The position numbers and the translations under genes are program-made. Under the pieces are notes generated by a model that worked only from the letters and a program-made list of their open reading frames with translations, did no database searches and was not told where the DNA came from. From Rhizobium pisi (lineage in GTDB: Bacteria; Pseudomonadota; Alphaproteobacteria; Rhizobiales; Rhizobiaceae), in contig NZ_RJJT01000012.1 in NCBI RefSeq assembly GCF_003938655.1, positions 171,453-235,452 on the forward strand: a DNA stretch of 64,000 nt, given 5' to 3'. Shown here one piece after another: positions 36,544 to 45,443 of this stretch (positions are counted from its first letter, which is position 1; each line of letters opens with the position of its first letter).

Positions 36544-36895
36544 ACGACACTCCAGTTCCTTTGGCCGCCCTCGCGGCTGAATGACTGAAAGAATTCGTCG
36601 CAGTTGCTAATTTAGCTTTAACTTTGACCGCTTGGTTCGTCGCTAATTGGATTATCTACGTCGCTTACAAACGATCCCTAGAAAAGCGCCTTCTCACTGC
36701 TATCAAGAGTATGCATCTGAAGACTGAGATGCGATCGAGCGGCAAAGTGCATTAGTGGCATAATCGAGATAGTTCGTGCCCGAATCACACGGAAGCACCC
36801 TTTGAAAACTCCAGGCCGCCAACCGGCTAGTTGCAACGTCGAACCCGACGAATGCCGTGGGACGGTGGCTCAGTGAAAATTCCGGCTCTTAATCT
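36544..36895. other. Intergenic region upstream of the chemotaxis receptor
   Basis: About 350 bp, fairly AT-rich at 36600-36680. It presumably carries the receptor promoter. No gene or strong repeat seen. Confidence 0.3.
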
Positions 36896-37039
36896 TCAGG
36901 GTATCACCCGTTGACCCGGTGGTCGTTCGAAAAACCGCGCGGGTATTCCGGCGATGCCCATCTTCTCGATTTCATTTATGGGAAGGCCTGGGATCGAAGA
37001 CGCCGTTAGAGGGTCACGCGATTTGATCACGATGAACAT
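36896..37039 (-). CDS. 47-residue small ORF downstream of the hydrolase
   Basis: ATG 37039 to TGA 36896 encodes 47 residues (MFIVIKSRDPLTASSIPGLP, then INEIEKMGIAGIPARFFERP). GGAG lies 7 nt before the ATG and the gene starts 32 bp after the hydrolase stop, so translation from the same mRNA is plausible. The sequence is balanced and looks coding. No family recognised. Confidence 0.45.
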   Translation of the reverse strand: MFIVIKSRDPLTASSIPGLPINEIEKMGIAGIPARFFERPPGQRVIP

Positions 37040-37071
37040 CGCAGTACTCCATTCTTGGAATATCATCCCGT

Positions 37072-37974
37072 TCAGTTCACGCTAGCACCGCGTCGGTTGC
37101 TGATTTTGTCGGGCGAATGAACGCGGCCAAGAAAGTCACGTACGAGTGAGAGCACCTCATCGAGGTTGGTCTCCAGAAGCCAATGACCACCATCCAGCAG
37201 ATGCAGTTCAGCGTCGGGGAGATTGCGGAGATAGGCACGCGCAGACTTTTCCGGCATGTACCCGTCTTGCGGTCCCCATACGATCAGCGTCGGCGGACGA
37301 TGCTTGGCGAGATAGTTCCGATGTTGAGGAAACCAGGCGCGGTTCTCTTTCAGGCCTGCGATCAGATCAATCGCTACCTCCTTGCGCTTCGGCGTCATCA
37401 ACGACCAGTGCAGCTTCCAGAGGTCGGGCGGAATCTGTCGAGCGAGCTCAGGCCTCACATCGTTCAGGAATTCACCCCTGAAGGTCTCTTCATTGATCGC
37501 CTCGGCCACTTTCAGCCTCATCTCGGAAAGGGGCAGCCGCCAGGTCTTTTCGATCTCGGCATATTTCGGTCCCAGCGCGTCTTCGTACGGGATATCGCCA
37601 TTTTGGATGATGAGCGCTGCGATGCGCTCTGGTGCCTTGATAGCCAGCCGCGTGCCAATGGGGGATCCGAAGTCATGGAGATAAAGCGCGAAGCGCTGCA
37701 CACCGAGCGTTTTCACGAAGCCGTCCAGAAGGCTGGCATAGCCATCGAAGCTGTAGTCAAAGTCGTCCGGAGTCGCGCTGTAGCCGGCACCGGGAAAGTC
37801 CGGCGCAAGCAGCCGCCAACGATCCGCCAGCCCTGGCATGAGATTGCGGAATTCGTACGACGAGCATGGATAGCCATGCGGCAACAGCACTACGGGTGCG
37901 TTTTCAGGCCCTGCCTCGCGGTAAAAGATATCGATGCCGTTGACGGTCACATGTCTATGAGTCGTTGGTTGCAC
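37072..37974 (-). CDS. Alpha/beta hydrolase (haloalkane dehalogenase/epoxide hydrolase-like)
   Basis: A 300-residue alpha/beta hydrolase. The oxyanion motif is LLPHGYPCSSYEFRNL, the nucleophile elbow LHDFGSPIG places an Asp where lipases have Ser, and GGHWLLETN supplies the catalytic His. An Asp nucleophile is the mark of haloalkane dehalogenases and epoxide hydrolases rather than esterases. No signal peptide. A 47-residue ORF follows closely. The physiological substrate is unknown. Confidence 0.85.
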   Translation of the reverse strand: MQPTTHRHVTVNGIDIFYREAGPENAPVVLLPHGYPCSSYEFRNLMPGLADRWRLLAPDFPGAGYSATPDDFDYSFDGYASLLDGFVKTLGVQRFALYLHDFGSPIGTRLAIKAPERIAALIIQNGDIPYEDALGPKYAEIEKTWRLPLSEMRLKVAEAINEETFRGEFLNDVRPELARQIPPDLWKLHWSLMTPKRKEVAIDLIAGLKENRAWFPQHRNYLAKHRPPTLIVWGPQDGYMPEKSARAYLRNLPDAELHLLDGGHWLLETNLDEVLSLVRDFLGRVHSPDKISNRRGASVN

Positions 37975-38390
37975 GCATACCCTCTCGGCCGCTCAGGAAG
38001 TTTGATCCCCCAACCCGTCGGACATCAGTTGGTTCCATATGTTACAAGGGCGTAGGTTTGACATGCAAACTGGGCGCGTCCTTCGCAATCCTGACATCAT
38101 TATTGGACGGTGTAAGATGGCCACAGAGATCAGCGCGCCGCGGCGCGCCCCGGTGCAAGCCGAAATCGCCGCTCTCGGTCTCGACGGAAGGGTACGCACA
38201 GGGGGGACGAGATGATGATCGGCATAATCGGGATAGTGGGTGCGAAGCTCGGCCACATCAGGGATGACCGCGCTGAGGTGGTGCAGCATCGCCTCCCGGG
38301 CAGCTCCGCCCCATGGCCGGTCGCGCGCCGACGGAGGCGCGGGACCCTCGGGTATCGCTGGACATCAAATGTCATTGCTTGCGATCGCCC
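37975..38390. other. Intergenic region
   Basis: About 415 bp between the hydrolase start and a small leftward gene. Frames on both strands are short and of biased composition. Nothing recognised. Confidence 0.25.
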
Positions 38391-38546
38391 TTATCGCCCT
38401 GCCTGGTTTGGCTTCTTGTTTCGCGTCGTGGCGCGCATGGCGGAGAGCGATCGCGAAACATCATCGCTCTCCTTGAACTTGCCGTCCTTGTCGCGACGGA
38501 CGTCTCGTTTATCGGTTCCTGTATCGATCAGTTCGCGCTTGCTCAT
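38391..38546 (-). CDS. Small basic hypothetical protein
   Basis: A 51-residue, highly charged protein: MSKRELIDTGTDKRDVRRDK, then DGKFKESDDVSRSLSADR-like residues and a basic tail. This pattern recurs in short uncharacterised proteins of Rhizobiales and other proteobacteria. ATG 38546 lies 8 nt after AAGGGGG. It is divergent from the broken ku gene; rhizobial relatives often sit near ku/ligD loci, which is a general impression rather than something shown here. Confidence 0.65.
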   Translation of the reverse strand: MSKRELIDTGTDKRDVRRDKDGKFKESDDVSRSLSAMRATTRNKKPNQAGR

Positions 38547-38743
38547 TGTAGGACCCCCTTGGGGTTGCTCCACTTCAAAAACGCGTGTCGTCGCCGAAAG
38601 ATGCATGGAATCAATCATCTAGGCGCAATTCTCGAACGCGCCCGCGAACAGATCCCAGTTATTGAAAAATGATTCGTTTCGGGTCGGAACGATTCGCCCC
38701 CGAATCACTTGAATCGCTTGAATTGCTTCAGAGTGTCGATGTC

Positions 38744-39266
38744 ATGGCGGGTCCAAGAGCCAATTGGAAGGGGTACATCAAGTTCGGAGAGGTGTCCTTT
38801 CCGGTGGCGCTCTATACGGCCGCGTCCTCGTCCGAACGCATCGCTTTCAACACACTCAATCGCAAGACAGGCAACCGGGTCAAACGGGAGTTCATCGACA
38901 GCGAGACGGGCGATCCGGTTGAGCGTGAGGAACAGGTCAAAGGCTACGAAGTCGAAAACGGCCAGTATATGGTGCTTGAGCCGGAGGAGGTCGCCGCGGC
39001 CGTGCCCGAAAGTGATAAGACGCTGAAGATCGAGGCCTTCGTTCCCTGTTCGCAGATCGACACCACCTATTTCGACAAGCCCTACTACCTGATTCCCGAC
39101 AAGATGGGCACGGACGCCTTCCTGCTGCTGCGCGACGGCATGAAGAAGAAAGGTCGCCGCAATTGCCCAGACCGTGCTGTTCCGCCGGATGCGCAGCGTG
39201 CTCATTCGCGCGCATGGCAAAGGCCTGATCGCCTCGACGCTGAACTTCGACTACGAGGTCCGATCC
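38744..39266 (+). pseudogene. ku: Frameshifted and truncated ku (NHEJ end-binding protein)
   Basis: From ATG 38744 the Ku fold starts normally (MAGPRANWKGYIKFGEVSFP, VALYTAASSSERIAFNTLNR) and runs to LLLRDGMKKK. Near 39143-39152 the frame shifts by one base in an A/G-rich run; the next frame continues VAAIAQTVLFRRMRSVLIRA and LIASTLNFDYEVRS, then homology stops at about 39266. The last third of Ku (C-terminal helix and basic tail) is missing. Correcting the frameshift alone would not restore the gene. Bacterial Ku binds DNA ends and recruits LigD. Confidence 0.85.
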
Positions 39267-39391
39267 GAAAATCGGTCGCGGCCGAGAAAAGGGCCAGCAG
39301 ATGAGCCGCCGCGCCAAACCGCTGCTTCAGGACGAGCACCTTCTCAAGTCCAGGCAGGCACGCCCGCGCGATCCGGCGCAACCTGCTGATC

Positions 39392-39652
39392 TTGTCGACG
39401 CTCATCACGGTCCGGGATGCTGTACGCGCCGGAGTCGGTGCTGGACGCCTTCCAATCTCACTGGTGAGCCATGACTTGGCTGATGGCACTCTGGTAAATT
39501 GGGGAGATATTGACGGCCCCGAGATCGCACTTTGGACGCTCTATCCGTCCAGGCGGCTGCTCAGCGCGCGAGTATCCGCGTTCCTGGATTTTCTGAAACA
39601 GGCCTTCCCAAATGGGACGCCGCACGAGCTGGCCGCCTATATCGGCAGATAA
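39392..39652 (+). pseudogene. C-terminal remnant of a LysR-family regulator
   Basis: The frame from about 39398 reads VRDAVRAGVGAGRLPISLVS, then DIDGPEIALWTLYPSRRLLS and a final helix FLDFLKQAFPNGTPHELAAY, the end of a LysR effector-binding domain. The DNA-binding domain and first half are absent. It abuts the truncated ku and precedes an MDR oxidoreductase, a common LysR target. Confidence 0.7.
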
Positions 39653-39928
39653 TGACCGGGATCACTCCCGCACCTAAATGCCCTACAGACAAGCGACCCG
39701 TTGAAAATCAGGGCAGAGGACACGTGCAACTCGCTGGCGTCGGTCTGAACTGAAGCAAGCAAGACACGTCAGATCAATTCCTCGCCTTTCCTCGTCCGTT
39801 TTCAAATTGGCATGAAAGAAGCCGCCGAGGGCCCCATTAAGTGTCTCTCCAATGAGACGGGCTGTCTCATCTCGGCGACTTGTGGCACGGATTTGGCTGC
39901 ATACCTTCCGTCCAGAAGGAGAACCCAT

Positions 39929-40909
39929 ATGAGCCAACTCGCTGACCTTGAGCACACCAACTCCACATCCAGACCGATCGGCCACGGCCGAGCCCTACGT
40001 CTTCACACCTACGGCAGCCCCGAATCCTTCTCGGTCGATTCAGTATCCGTACCTGATCCGGGTCCCGGTGAGGTTCTGGTCGAGGTTAAAGCAGCCGGCG
40101 TGAACGGCCTCGACTGGAAGATTCGCGACGGCCATGTCCGCAACATCTTCAGGCTGGAGCTGCCCGCCACCCTTGGTATCGAGATGGCCGGCGTCGTGCT
40201 GCAGACGGGCCCTGGTGTCACGGGCTTGGTGCGCGGCGATCGCGTTATGGCCGCGCTCGGTCAATGCGGCGCCTATGCCGACCATTTGGTCATCGACGCC
40301 GAGAAACTCGTCCTGACGCCAGAAGGTCTGTCGGACGTGGAGGCGGCGGCTATTCCGGTCGCGGCAATGACGGCCTGGCACGTGCTTCAGGTCGTGGATT
40401 TCGACCTCTCCGAACGGCGGGTGCTGATCCATGGCGCAGCGGGCGGCGTGGGGAGCTTCGCCGTCCAATTCGCCAAGGCAGCGGGAGCAATCGTCTATGC
40501 CACGGCCTCGACCAAAAGCCTGCCGCATGTCCGGTCGCTTGGTGCAGACAAGGTGATCGACTATCGACACCAGCACTTCGAGCTGCTTGTGGCTGACATC
40601 GATCTCGTTGTCGACCTTGTCGGGGGTGATGTCGTGGACCGGTCCTGGGCAGTGCTGTCGCCCGATGGTATTCTCGTGAGCATCGCCGCTCCAGACGTCG
40701 CATCTCGCGCGCCCCAAGGCCGGCGCGGTGTCTTTTTGTCAAATAGACCCGACACCGCGCGTCTGGCTGAGATCGCCCAGCAAGTCGCCACCGGTGCCCT
40801 GCGATCGACAATTGCCGAAGTCGTCGGTTTCTACGATCTTCCCTCGGCAATTGAACGTAATCGCACCGGCCACGCCCCCGGCAAGATCGTCGCAGACTTC
40901 ACCCGCTGA
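39929..40909 (+). CDS. NADP-dependent MDR (quinone oxidoreductase-like)
   Basis: A 326-residue zinc-free medium-chain dehydrogenase/reductase. Landmarks are the N-terminal catalytic fold with VKAAGVNGLDWKIRDG, the nucleotide-binding glycine motif GAAGGVG and the ADKVIDYRHQHF segment. The family reduces quinones or enones with NADPH. ATG 39929 follows AGAAGGAGA by 5 nt, deciding the start against the longer frame. It lies between a LysR remnant and a ligD scrap, and appears intact. Confidence 0.88.
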   Translation: MSQLADLEHTNSTSRPIGHGRALRLHTYGSPESFSVDSVSVPDPGPGEVLVEVKAAGVNGLDWKIRDGHVRNIFRLELPATLGIEMAGVVLQTGPGVTGLVRGDRVMAALGQCGAYADHLVIDAEKLVLTPEGLSDVEAAAIPVAAMTAWHVLQVVDFDLSERRVLIHGAAGGVGSFAVQFAKAAGAIVYATASTKSLPHVRSLGADKVIDYRHQHFELLVADIDLVVDLVGGDVVDRSWAVLSPDGILVSIAAPDVASRAPQGRRGVFLSNRPDTARLAEIAQQVATGALRSTIAEVVGFYDLPSAIERNRTGHAPGKIVADFTR

Positions 40910-40929
40910 CAGACAAGACCCTGTTCTTC

Positions 40930-41068
40930 GCGTACCCGACATGGATCGCGGAAATCGAGTTTCGTGGATGGGACCAACGCGGCAATTCGACACGCATCGT
41001 TTAAAGGCCTGCGGGAAATCAAGGACAATACCGCGGTCTTCGACAAGAAAGACAAGCCGACCGGGTAA
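40930..41068 (+). pseudogene. 3' remnant of a second ligD (ligase domain end)
   Basis: One frame reads WIAEIEFRGWDQRGNSTR, then after a frameshift near 40997 the next frame gives RHASFKGLREIKDNTAVFDK and a stop at 41066. This is the end of the ATP-dependent DNA ligase domain of LigD; the intact LigD in this window has the equivalent LVAEIEFEGWTADGLVRQAA FKGLR. The rest of this copy is gone. Confidence 0.75.
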
Positions 41069-41071
41069 AAA

Positions 41072-41109
41072 GGACAGGGCGCTCGACCCTTGCGGGGAGC
41101 GCCCTGTCC
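41072..41109 (-). terminator. Strong hairpin terminator
   Basis: A perfect 13-bp stem, 41072-41084 with 41097-41109 (GGACAGGGCGCTC and its complement), loop 12. On the minus strand it is followed by TTTTT, so it can end leftward transcription from the ligD locus. It starts 4 bp after the stop of the ligD remnant. Confidence 0.75.
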
Positions 41110-41201
41110 GACCCGGACGATCGAGCGCGACGGGCAAGCTGCTCGGCAGGCGATCATCAAAACGGGTGGAAGCCGATAGATGATGTCCGACCGTCCGGTT
41201 T

Positions 41202-41345
41202 TCAAGGCTCGTTGACGCGCACGAATTCGAAGAAATAGATCGGCTCGTCGCCCTGATCGTCATCGCCGCCACGATCCGGAGCGGAGACCGTCGAATGGAT
41301 GCCTGAGCCCGCGCCATAGGCCGACGAAGTCGCGCGGCTCGATCG
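41202..41345 (-). pseudogene. Unassigned C-terminal fragment downstream of the HARP-like gene
   Basis: A leftward frame ends ...GGDDDQGDEPIYFFEFVRVNEP and TGA at 41202. It looks like a real protein end, but no start with a ribosome site is present and upstream codons become Ser/Arg-rich. Possibly the remnant of a small gene. Confidence 0.3.
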
Positions 41346-41365
41346 GTGGCAGGCTTCGGAGCCCC

Positions 41366-42280
41366 TCAAGCAATGTCTGCTTTTCTCTCACCTGAAGAAT
41401 TGTCCTTTTGCTTGCGCTCGCTGGCTCGCCGCCTGGACTTGGCGGCCCGGCGCGCAATCCGCAACTCCGCCAGCGTCGGCATCCACCAGCCGCGCTTGAG
41501 CTCCCGCTGCGCCGGTGGCGTGCGCGCCGGCCAGGTCGTCACCAATTCTTCCAATGTGCCTGTTCGCCAGGATGCCCAGATATATTCTTCGCCATTCGCT
41601 GCGGGAAAATAGAAGGCACCGACTGTCGCCCGATCCGCCAATTCGCCGTCAGTCCATATGAAGACGACGACCCCGACATGCGTCCCGATCGCACGCTCGA
41701 ACGGCGGACAGTCGTCAGCGGGGAGCGGATAACGTTTTCGCCGGCGCTCTCTGATCCTCGCCTTCGACGCCTCAGCTTCCTCCGTCCCTTTGATCGCCTC
41801 GCGTCGAGCCCGCCTTGCATCTGGCTCGCTGCGCTCGGCAGCCGCCTCAATCGCCGGCCATCGTTGCCGGAGCTCATCAAGGGAACGATAGGGTACGGTC
41901 CAGAGGCGGCGATCAGCATCCCAGCGTGCATAGGGAATTTCACGGATCTCATTGACGACGCTGCGCGAATAGGGCGTCCGGATCTGGAAGGCTGCGGGCG
42001 CGACCTCGAGGTACCGGCTTTCGATCGGCTCGAAAGCAAATGCATCCCTACCCTTTTCGTCGGCGAATGTATCGGCCTCGGCTTCAAGCTCGGCCAGCCA
42101 GCGGCCGATGCGTTTTTCAGCGGTGCGCCCGGGCACGAACCAGGCATTCAGGCGGTCGCTCCACCGCGCACGTGGGAATGCCTGCCGAAACCGCTCTACC
42201 GTTATCCGATCATGCGGCAGGTCAGTGGTTGCGCCCTCTCGCGGGGGCGGGCCGGATGGGTCCTTCGTTTGCTCGTCCAT
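41366..42280 (-). CDS. Protein with two HARP-like repeats, adjacent to ligD
   Basis: A 304-residue protein. Two similar segments resemble HARP modules, the DNA-annealing units of SMARCAL1: DRITVERFRQAFPRARWSDR-LNAWFVPGR near residue 25 and VVNEIREIPYARWDADRRLW-TVPYRSLDELRQRW near 108. The rest is basic, with an Arg/Lys-rich segment RIRERRRKRYPLP and a basic tail. No helicase motor is present. It lies 31 bp downstream of ligD in the same direction, suggesting a role with DNA ends or annealing. Function is inferred only. Confidence 0.55.
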   Translation of the reverse strand: MDEQTKDPSGPPPREGATTDLPHDRITVERFRQAFPRARWSDRLNAWFVPGRTAEKRIGRWLAELEAEADTFADEKGRDAFAFEPIESRYLEVAPAAFQIRTPYSRSVVNEIREIPYARWDADRRLWTVPYRSLDELRQRWPAIEAAAERSEPDARRARREAIKGTEEAEASKARIRERRRKRYPLPADDCPPFERAIGTHVGVVVFIWTDGELADRATVGAFYFPAANGEEYIWASWRTGTLEELVTTWPARTPPAQRELKRGWWMPTLAELRIARRAAKSRRRASERKQKDNSSGERKADIA

Positions 42281-42311
42281 GCGATATCACCTGGCAGCCA
42301 CCCATGGATAA

Positions 42312-44948
42312 TCAGGCTGCCCGTTTGGATTTTCCAAGGCGCTTGATCGCCTGCTCAAGCGGTCGTTCGCCATCACAATAGTCCTGCCAGGCCGGGCTCT
42401 TGGCAAGAAGCGCCGGCACGGTGCGAACGGTGAACCGCTTCGGGTCAAGATCGGACTTCACCTGCGTCCAGGTGAGCGGCATTGAAACGCTGGCGCCGGA
42501 CCTTGCGCGCGGCGACAGCGGCGCCACGGCGGTGGCCATGCGGTCGTTGCGGAGATAATCAAGGAAGATCCTTCCACTGCGTAGGCTCTTGGTCATCTTG
42601 ATCAGATAGAGTTCGGGGTTGTCGAGCGCCATCTGTTGGCAGACATTGTGCGCAAAAGCTTTGGCCTGCGCCCACGACAGGGGCTTGCGCTTGTTGACGG
42701 CAAGCGGGGTTACGACATGCAGTCCCTTGCCCCCGGTGGTCTTGCAGAAACTGACGAGGCCGAGTTCGCCGAGCCGGTCGCGCATCTCGCGCGCGGCCGT
42801 GACCACGGTCGAGAATGGCACGTCGGGGCCGGGATCGAGGTCGAACACCAGCCGGCCGGGCACTTCCGGAAGTCCAGGCTCGCAATTCCACGGATGCAGT
42901 TCGACGCCGCCGATCTGGGCGATGGCCGCGAGTCCTTCGATCCGGTCGATCTGCAGGTAGGGCTTCTTGTCCCCGAAGACTTTCACCAGCTCGAGGAGGT
43001 TGGAGGTGCCGGGCATCGCATGGCGCTGGAAGAACTGCTCTGCGCCAATACCGTCGGGTGCGCGGATAATTGAGCACGGTCGGCCCTTGATATGCTTGAT
43101 AAGCCAGGCGCCAACCGCCTCATGGTAGCGAGCGAGATCTTCTTTGGTAACAGGCTCACCATCGCCGGCATCCGGCCAGAGCGGCTTGTCCGGATTGGAG
43201 ATGAGGACGCCCATGACCTCTGCCTTGGCGCCCTTGCGCCGGACGGGTCTGGCCCTGGCCGACGCCGCAGGCTCGGGCGTGTCTGTCTTGGCGGGCGATG
43301 CCGGCTTCTCGGCCTCGACCTCTTTCGCTGGCTTGTCCACGCGCAGGCCTTTGAAGGCGGCTTGGCGCACGAGGCCGTCTGCCGTCCACCCTTCGAATTC
43401 GATTTCGGCGACGAGCTCGGGCTTTACCCAGACAACTTCGTCCTGCTTCTTCGGAGCACCAATACCGGCGAATGGCGATCTCGCCGTCTCCAAGGCCTTC
43501 AGTTTCGGAACCAACATTTCGACTTTCCTGACGCCGTAGCCCGTACCGACGCGGCCGACATAGACCAAATGGTCACCACGGTGGACACCGACGAGAAGAG
43601 ACCGGAACTTGCCGTTTGTCTTGGCATAACCGCCGATCACTACTTCGTGGCCGGCGCGGCATTTCGACTTCGCCCAGGTGTCGGTGCGGCCGGACTGATA
43701 GGGCGCATCCATCTGCTTGGAGACGACACCCTCGAGGTGCAGCTTGCAGGCGGAGCGAAGCACGGCGTCGCCACCGGATTCGAAATGTTCGACGTAGCGG
43801 ATGCGGGCATCGTCGCGGACCTCGTTGAGAAGAGTTTGCAGCCGCTCCTTCCGATCGGCTAAACGCATTGACCGCAAGTCATCCCCGCCGTCAAACAGCA
43901 GATCGAACGCGAAATAGACCAGATCGCCGGACTTGCCCTCCGAAAGAGCAGCCTGCAGTGCGGCAAAATCCGGGGCGCCATTCGGATCGAGGGCGCAGAT
44001 CTCACCATCGATGATGCAATCGGGCAGTTCGGATCCGGCCTGTGCGATCTCGGGATATTTTCCTGTCCAGTCCAGGCCTTTGCGGGTCTTCAGCGTCACC
44101 TTGCCGTCAGCGATACGCATCTGGATCCGGTAGCCATCGAATTTGATCTCGTGCAACCAATCATCGCCGGCTGGTGGCCGGGCAAGCGTCTCGCACAACT
44201 GCGGGGCAATGAATTCCGGCAGCTCCGCTACGGTAGAAATCGCCGCATCCTTGCGAGACCTCTTCTCACGTTGGTCGGTCGCCCGGCCATGCTTGCTGTC
44301 CCAGACCGCGTCCGCCTCGACATCCGTGTTCGCCATCATGAACGGTCTCGGCTTTCGCCCCTTGCCGCTGGCGATCTGATCCATACTGCGGCCTGAGGCG
44401 ACAGACGTTGCATTTTCCTCCAGGATCGCCGCGCCATTCTCTTCGACCGAATGATTGTCGTGATGCTTGATCAGCAGCCAGTTGGTTCGCGTGCCGCCGT
44501 CGCGTTCGTTACGCATCCGGACCAGAACGAAGCTGCCCTTGAGACGCTTACCCTCAAGCGTGAACTTGAAGTCGCCCTTCCTGAGAGCCTCTTGGGGTGA
44601 CATCCTGCCTTCCGGCTCCCAATAGCCGCGATCCCACAACATGACTGTGCCGCCGCCATATTGGCCCTTCGGGATTGTACCTTCGAAATCGCCGTAGTCG
44701 AGAGGATGGTCCTCCACCTCGACGGCCAGCCGCTTGTCGTGCGGATCGAGCGACGGCCCTTTGGTCACCGCCCAGGACTTGAAGACGCCATCGAGTTCAA
44801 GCCTCAGATCATAGTGAAGCCGGGTCGCGTCATGCTTCTGGATCACGAACCGCCGGCGGTTCGACGGCTTGACGTGCGCCTCGCCGCTCGGTTCGCTGGT
44901 CTTCTGGAAATCGCGCTTGGCGCGGTATTTTGAAAGGTTGTCGGCCAT
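42312..44948 (-). CDS. ligD: Multifunctional DNA ligase D (NHEJ)
   Basis: An 878-residue LigD with the order phosphoesterase-ligase-polymerase. The 3'-phosphoesterase domain (about 1-190) has HYDLRLELDG and a later DFEGTIPKGQYGGG. The ATP-dependent ligase has nucleotidyl Lys269 in HEIKFDGYR and DGEICALDPNG. The primase-polymerase domain (about 600-878) has LVFDLDPGPDVPF with the metal Asp pair. LigD ends, fills and seals double-strand breaks with Ku. All motifs look intact, unlike the neighbouring ku; it would need another Ku. A small gene 2 bp upstream and the HARP-like gene downstream probably share its transcript. Confidence 0.95.
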   Translation of the reverse strand: MADNLSKYRAKRDFQKTSEPSGEAHVKPSNRRRFVIQKHDATRLHYDLRLELDGVFKSWAVTKGPSLDPHDKRLAVEVEDHPLDYGDFEGTIPKGQYGGGTVMLWDRGYWEPEGRMSPQEALRKGDFKFTLEGKRLKGSFVLVRMRNERDGGTRTNWLLIKHHDNHSVEENGAAILEENATSVASGRSMDQIASGKGRKPRPFMMANTDVEADAVWDSKHGRATDQREKRSRKDAAISTVAELPEFIAPQLCETLARPPAGDDWLHEIKFDGYRIQMRIADGKVTLKTRKGLDWTGKYPEIAQAGSELPDCIIDGEICALDPNGAPDFAALQAALSEGKSGDLVYFAFDLLFDGGDDLRSMRLADRKERLQTLLNEVRDDARIRYVEHFESGGDAVLRSACKLHLEGVVSKQMDAPYQSGRTDTWAKSKCRAGHEVVIGGYAKTNGKFRSLLVGVHRGDHLVYVGRVGTGYGVRKVEMLVPKLKALETARSPFAGIGAPKKQDEVVWVKPELVAEIEFEGWTADGLVRQAAFKGLRVDKPAKEVEAEKPASPAKTDTPEPAASARARPVRRKGAKAEVMGVLISNPDKPLWPDAGDGEPVTKEDLARYHEAVGAWLIKHIKGRPCSIIRAPDGIGAEQFFQRHAMPGTSNLLELVKVFGDKKPYLQIDRIEGLAAIAQIGGVELHPWNCEPGLPEVPGRLVFDLDPGPDVPFSTVVTAAREMRDRLGELGLVSFCKTTGGKGLHVVTPLAVNKRKPLSWAQAKAFAHNVCQQMALDNPELYLIKMTKSLRSGRIFLDYLRNDRMATAVAPLSPRARSGASVSMPLTWTQVKSDLDPKRFTVRTVPALLAKSPAWQDYCDGERPLEQAIKRLGKSKRAA

Positions 44949-44950
44949 GC

Positions 44951-45259
44951 TCAGCGACTCGATACATTGAGCGCCCCGGCTTCTCCCAGACTGCGCTGGA
45001 CCGCGGCGGCCTGGCTGGATGCGATATCCGCTGAGACCTCGATCTCTCCTCGGAGGGGGGCGTCACGGCGAGCGCCCTGGTCATGAGAGGCATCCCCGCC
45101 CGATGGCGCCGAGCCGGCAGTGTTCCGGTCGCTTGCCGACCGAACGAAGATGTCGGGTCTCGAGATACCATGCTGCTGAACGAGGTGTTCGACCGCCAGA
45201 TCAGCTGCTGCTCGCGTGTCGAACGTCGCCCGGATCGTGGTCGTGCTGTTGTCCGCCAT
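44951..45259 (-). CDS. Small hypothetical protein upstream of ligD
   Basis: A 102-residue acidic protein. Its N-terminal half (TTIRATFDTRAAADLAVEHL, then VQQHGISRPDIFV) has the beta-alpha-beta look of the short stress-type domain that senses small changes in sequence order (similar to the start of the 49383 protein); the middle is disordered and the end returns to strand-helix (GEIEVSADIASSQAAAVQRS). ATG 45259 follows GGAGA. It ends 2 bp before ligD and faces dinB, so it shares a divergent promoter region with dinB. Confidence 0.6.
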   Translation of the reverse strand: MADNSTTTIRATFDTRAAADLAVEHLVQQHGISRPDIFVRSASDRNTAGSAPSGGDASHDQGARRDAPLRGEIEVSADIASSQAAAVQRSLGEAGALNVSSR

Positions 45260-45375
45260 AGGGCTGTCTCCTGATGTTGATCTCCACAGGACGTCAACGC
45301 CGTCGGCCGCTCGTAGTTTCCCGGCGCGACCCTTGCGTTCAACGAAATGGTTGATATGGCGGCGCAGCATGCTAT

Positions 45376-45390
45376 GTTCCCTTTTTGTTT
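45376..45390 (+). promoter_or_regulatory. Imperfect LexA (SOS) box upstream of dinB
   Basis: GTTC-N7-GTTT at 45376-45390 differs by one base from the alphaproteobacterial LexA consensus GTTC-N7-GTTC. It lies 53 bp before the dinB ATG in the intergenic region shared with the ligD operon. dinB is a known SOS gene in the group; control here is inferred. Confidence 0.45.
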
Positions 45391-45443
45391 CGGCGGCGAT
45401 CTCCGATTGAGGCCGATTCCATCGCGATCGCCCTGAAGCCGCC

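Noticed and set aside
42040..42381. Rightward frames opposite the HARP-like gene
   Set aside because: They are Arg/Pro-rich with no domain and lie within a well-formed leftward gene.
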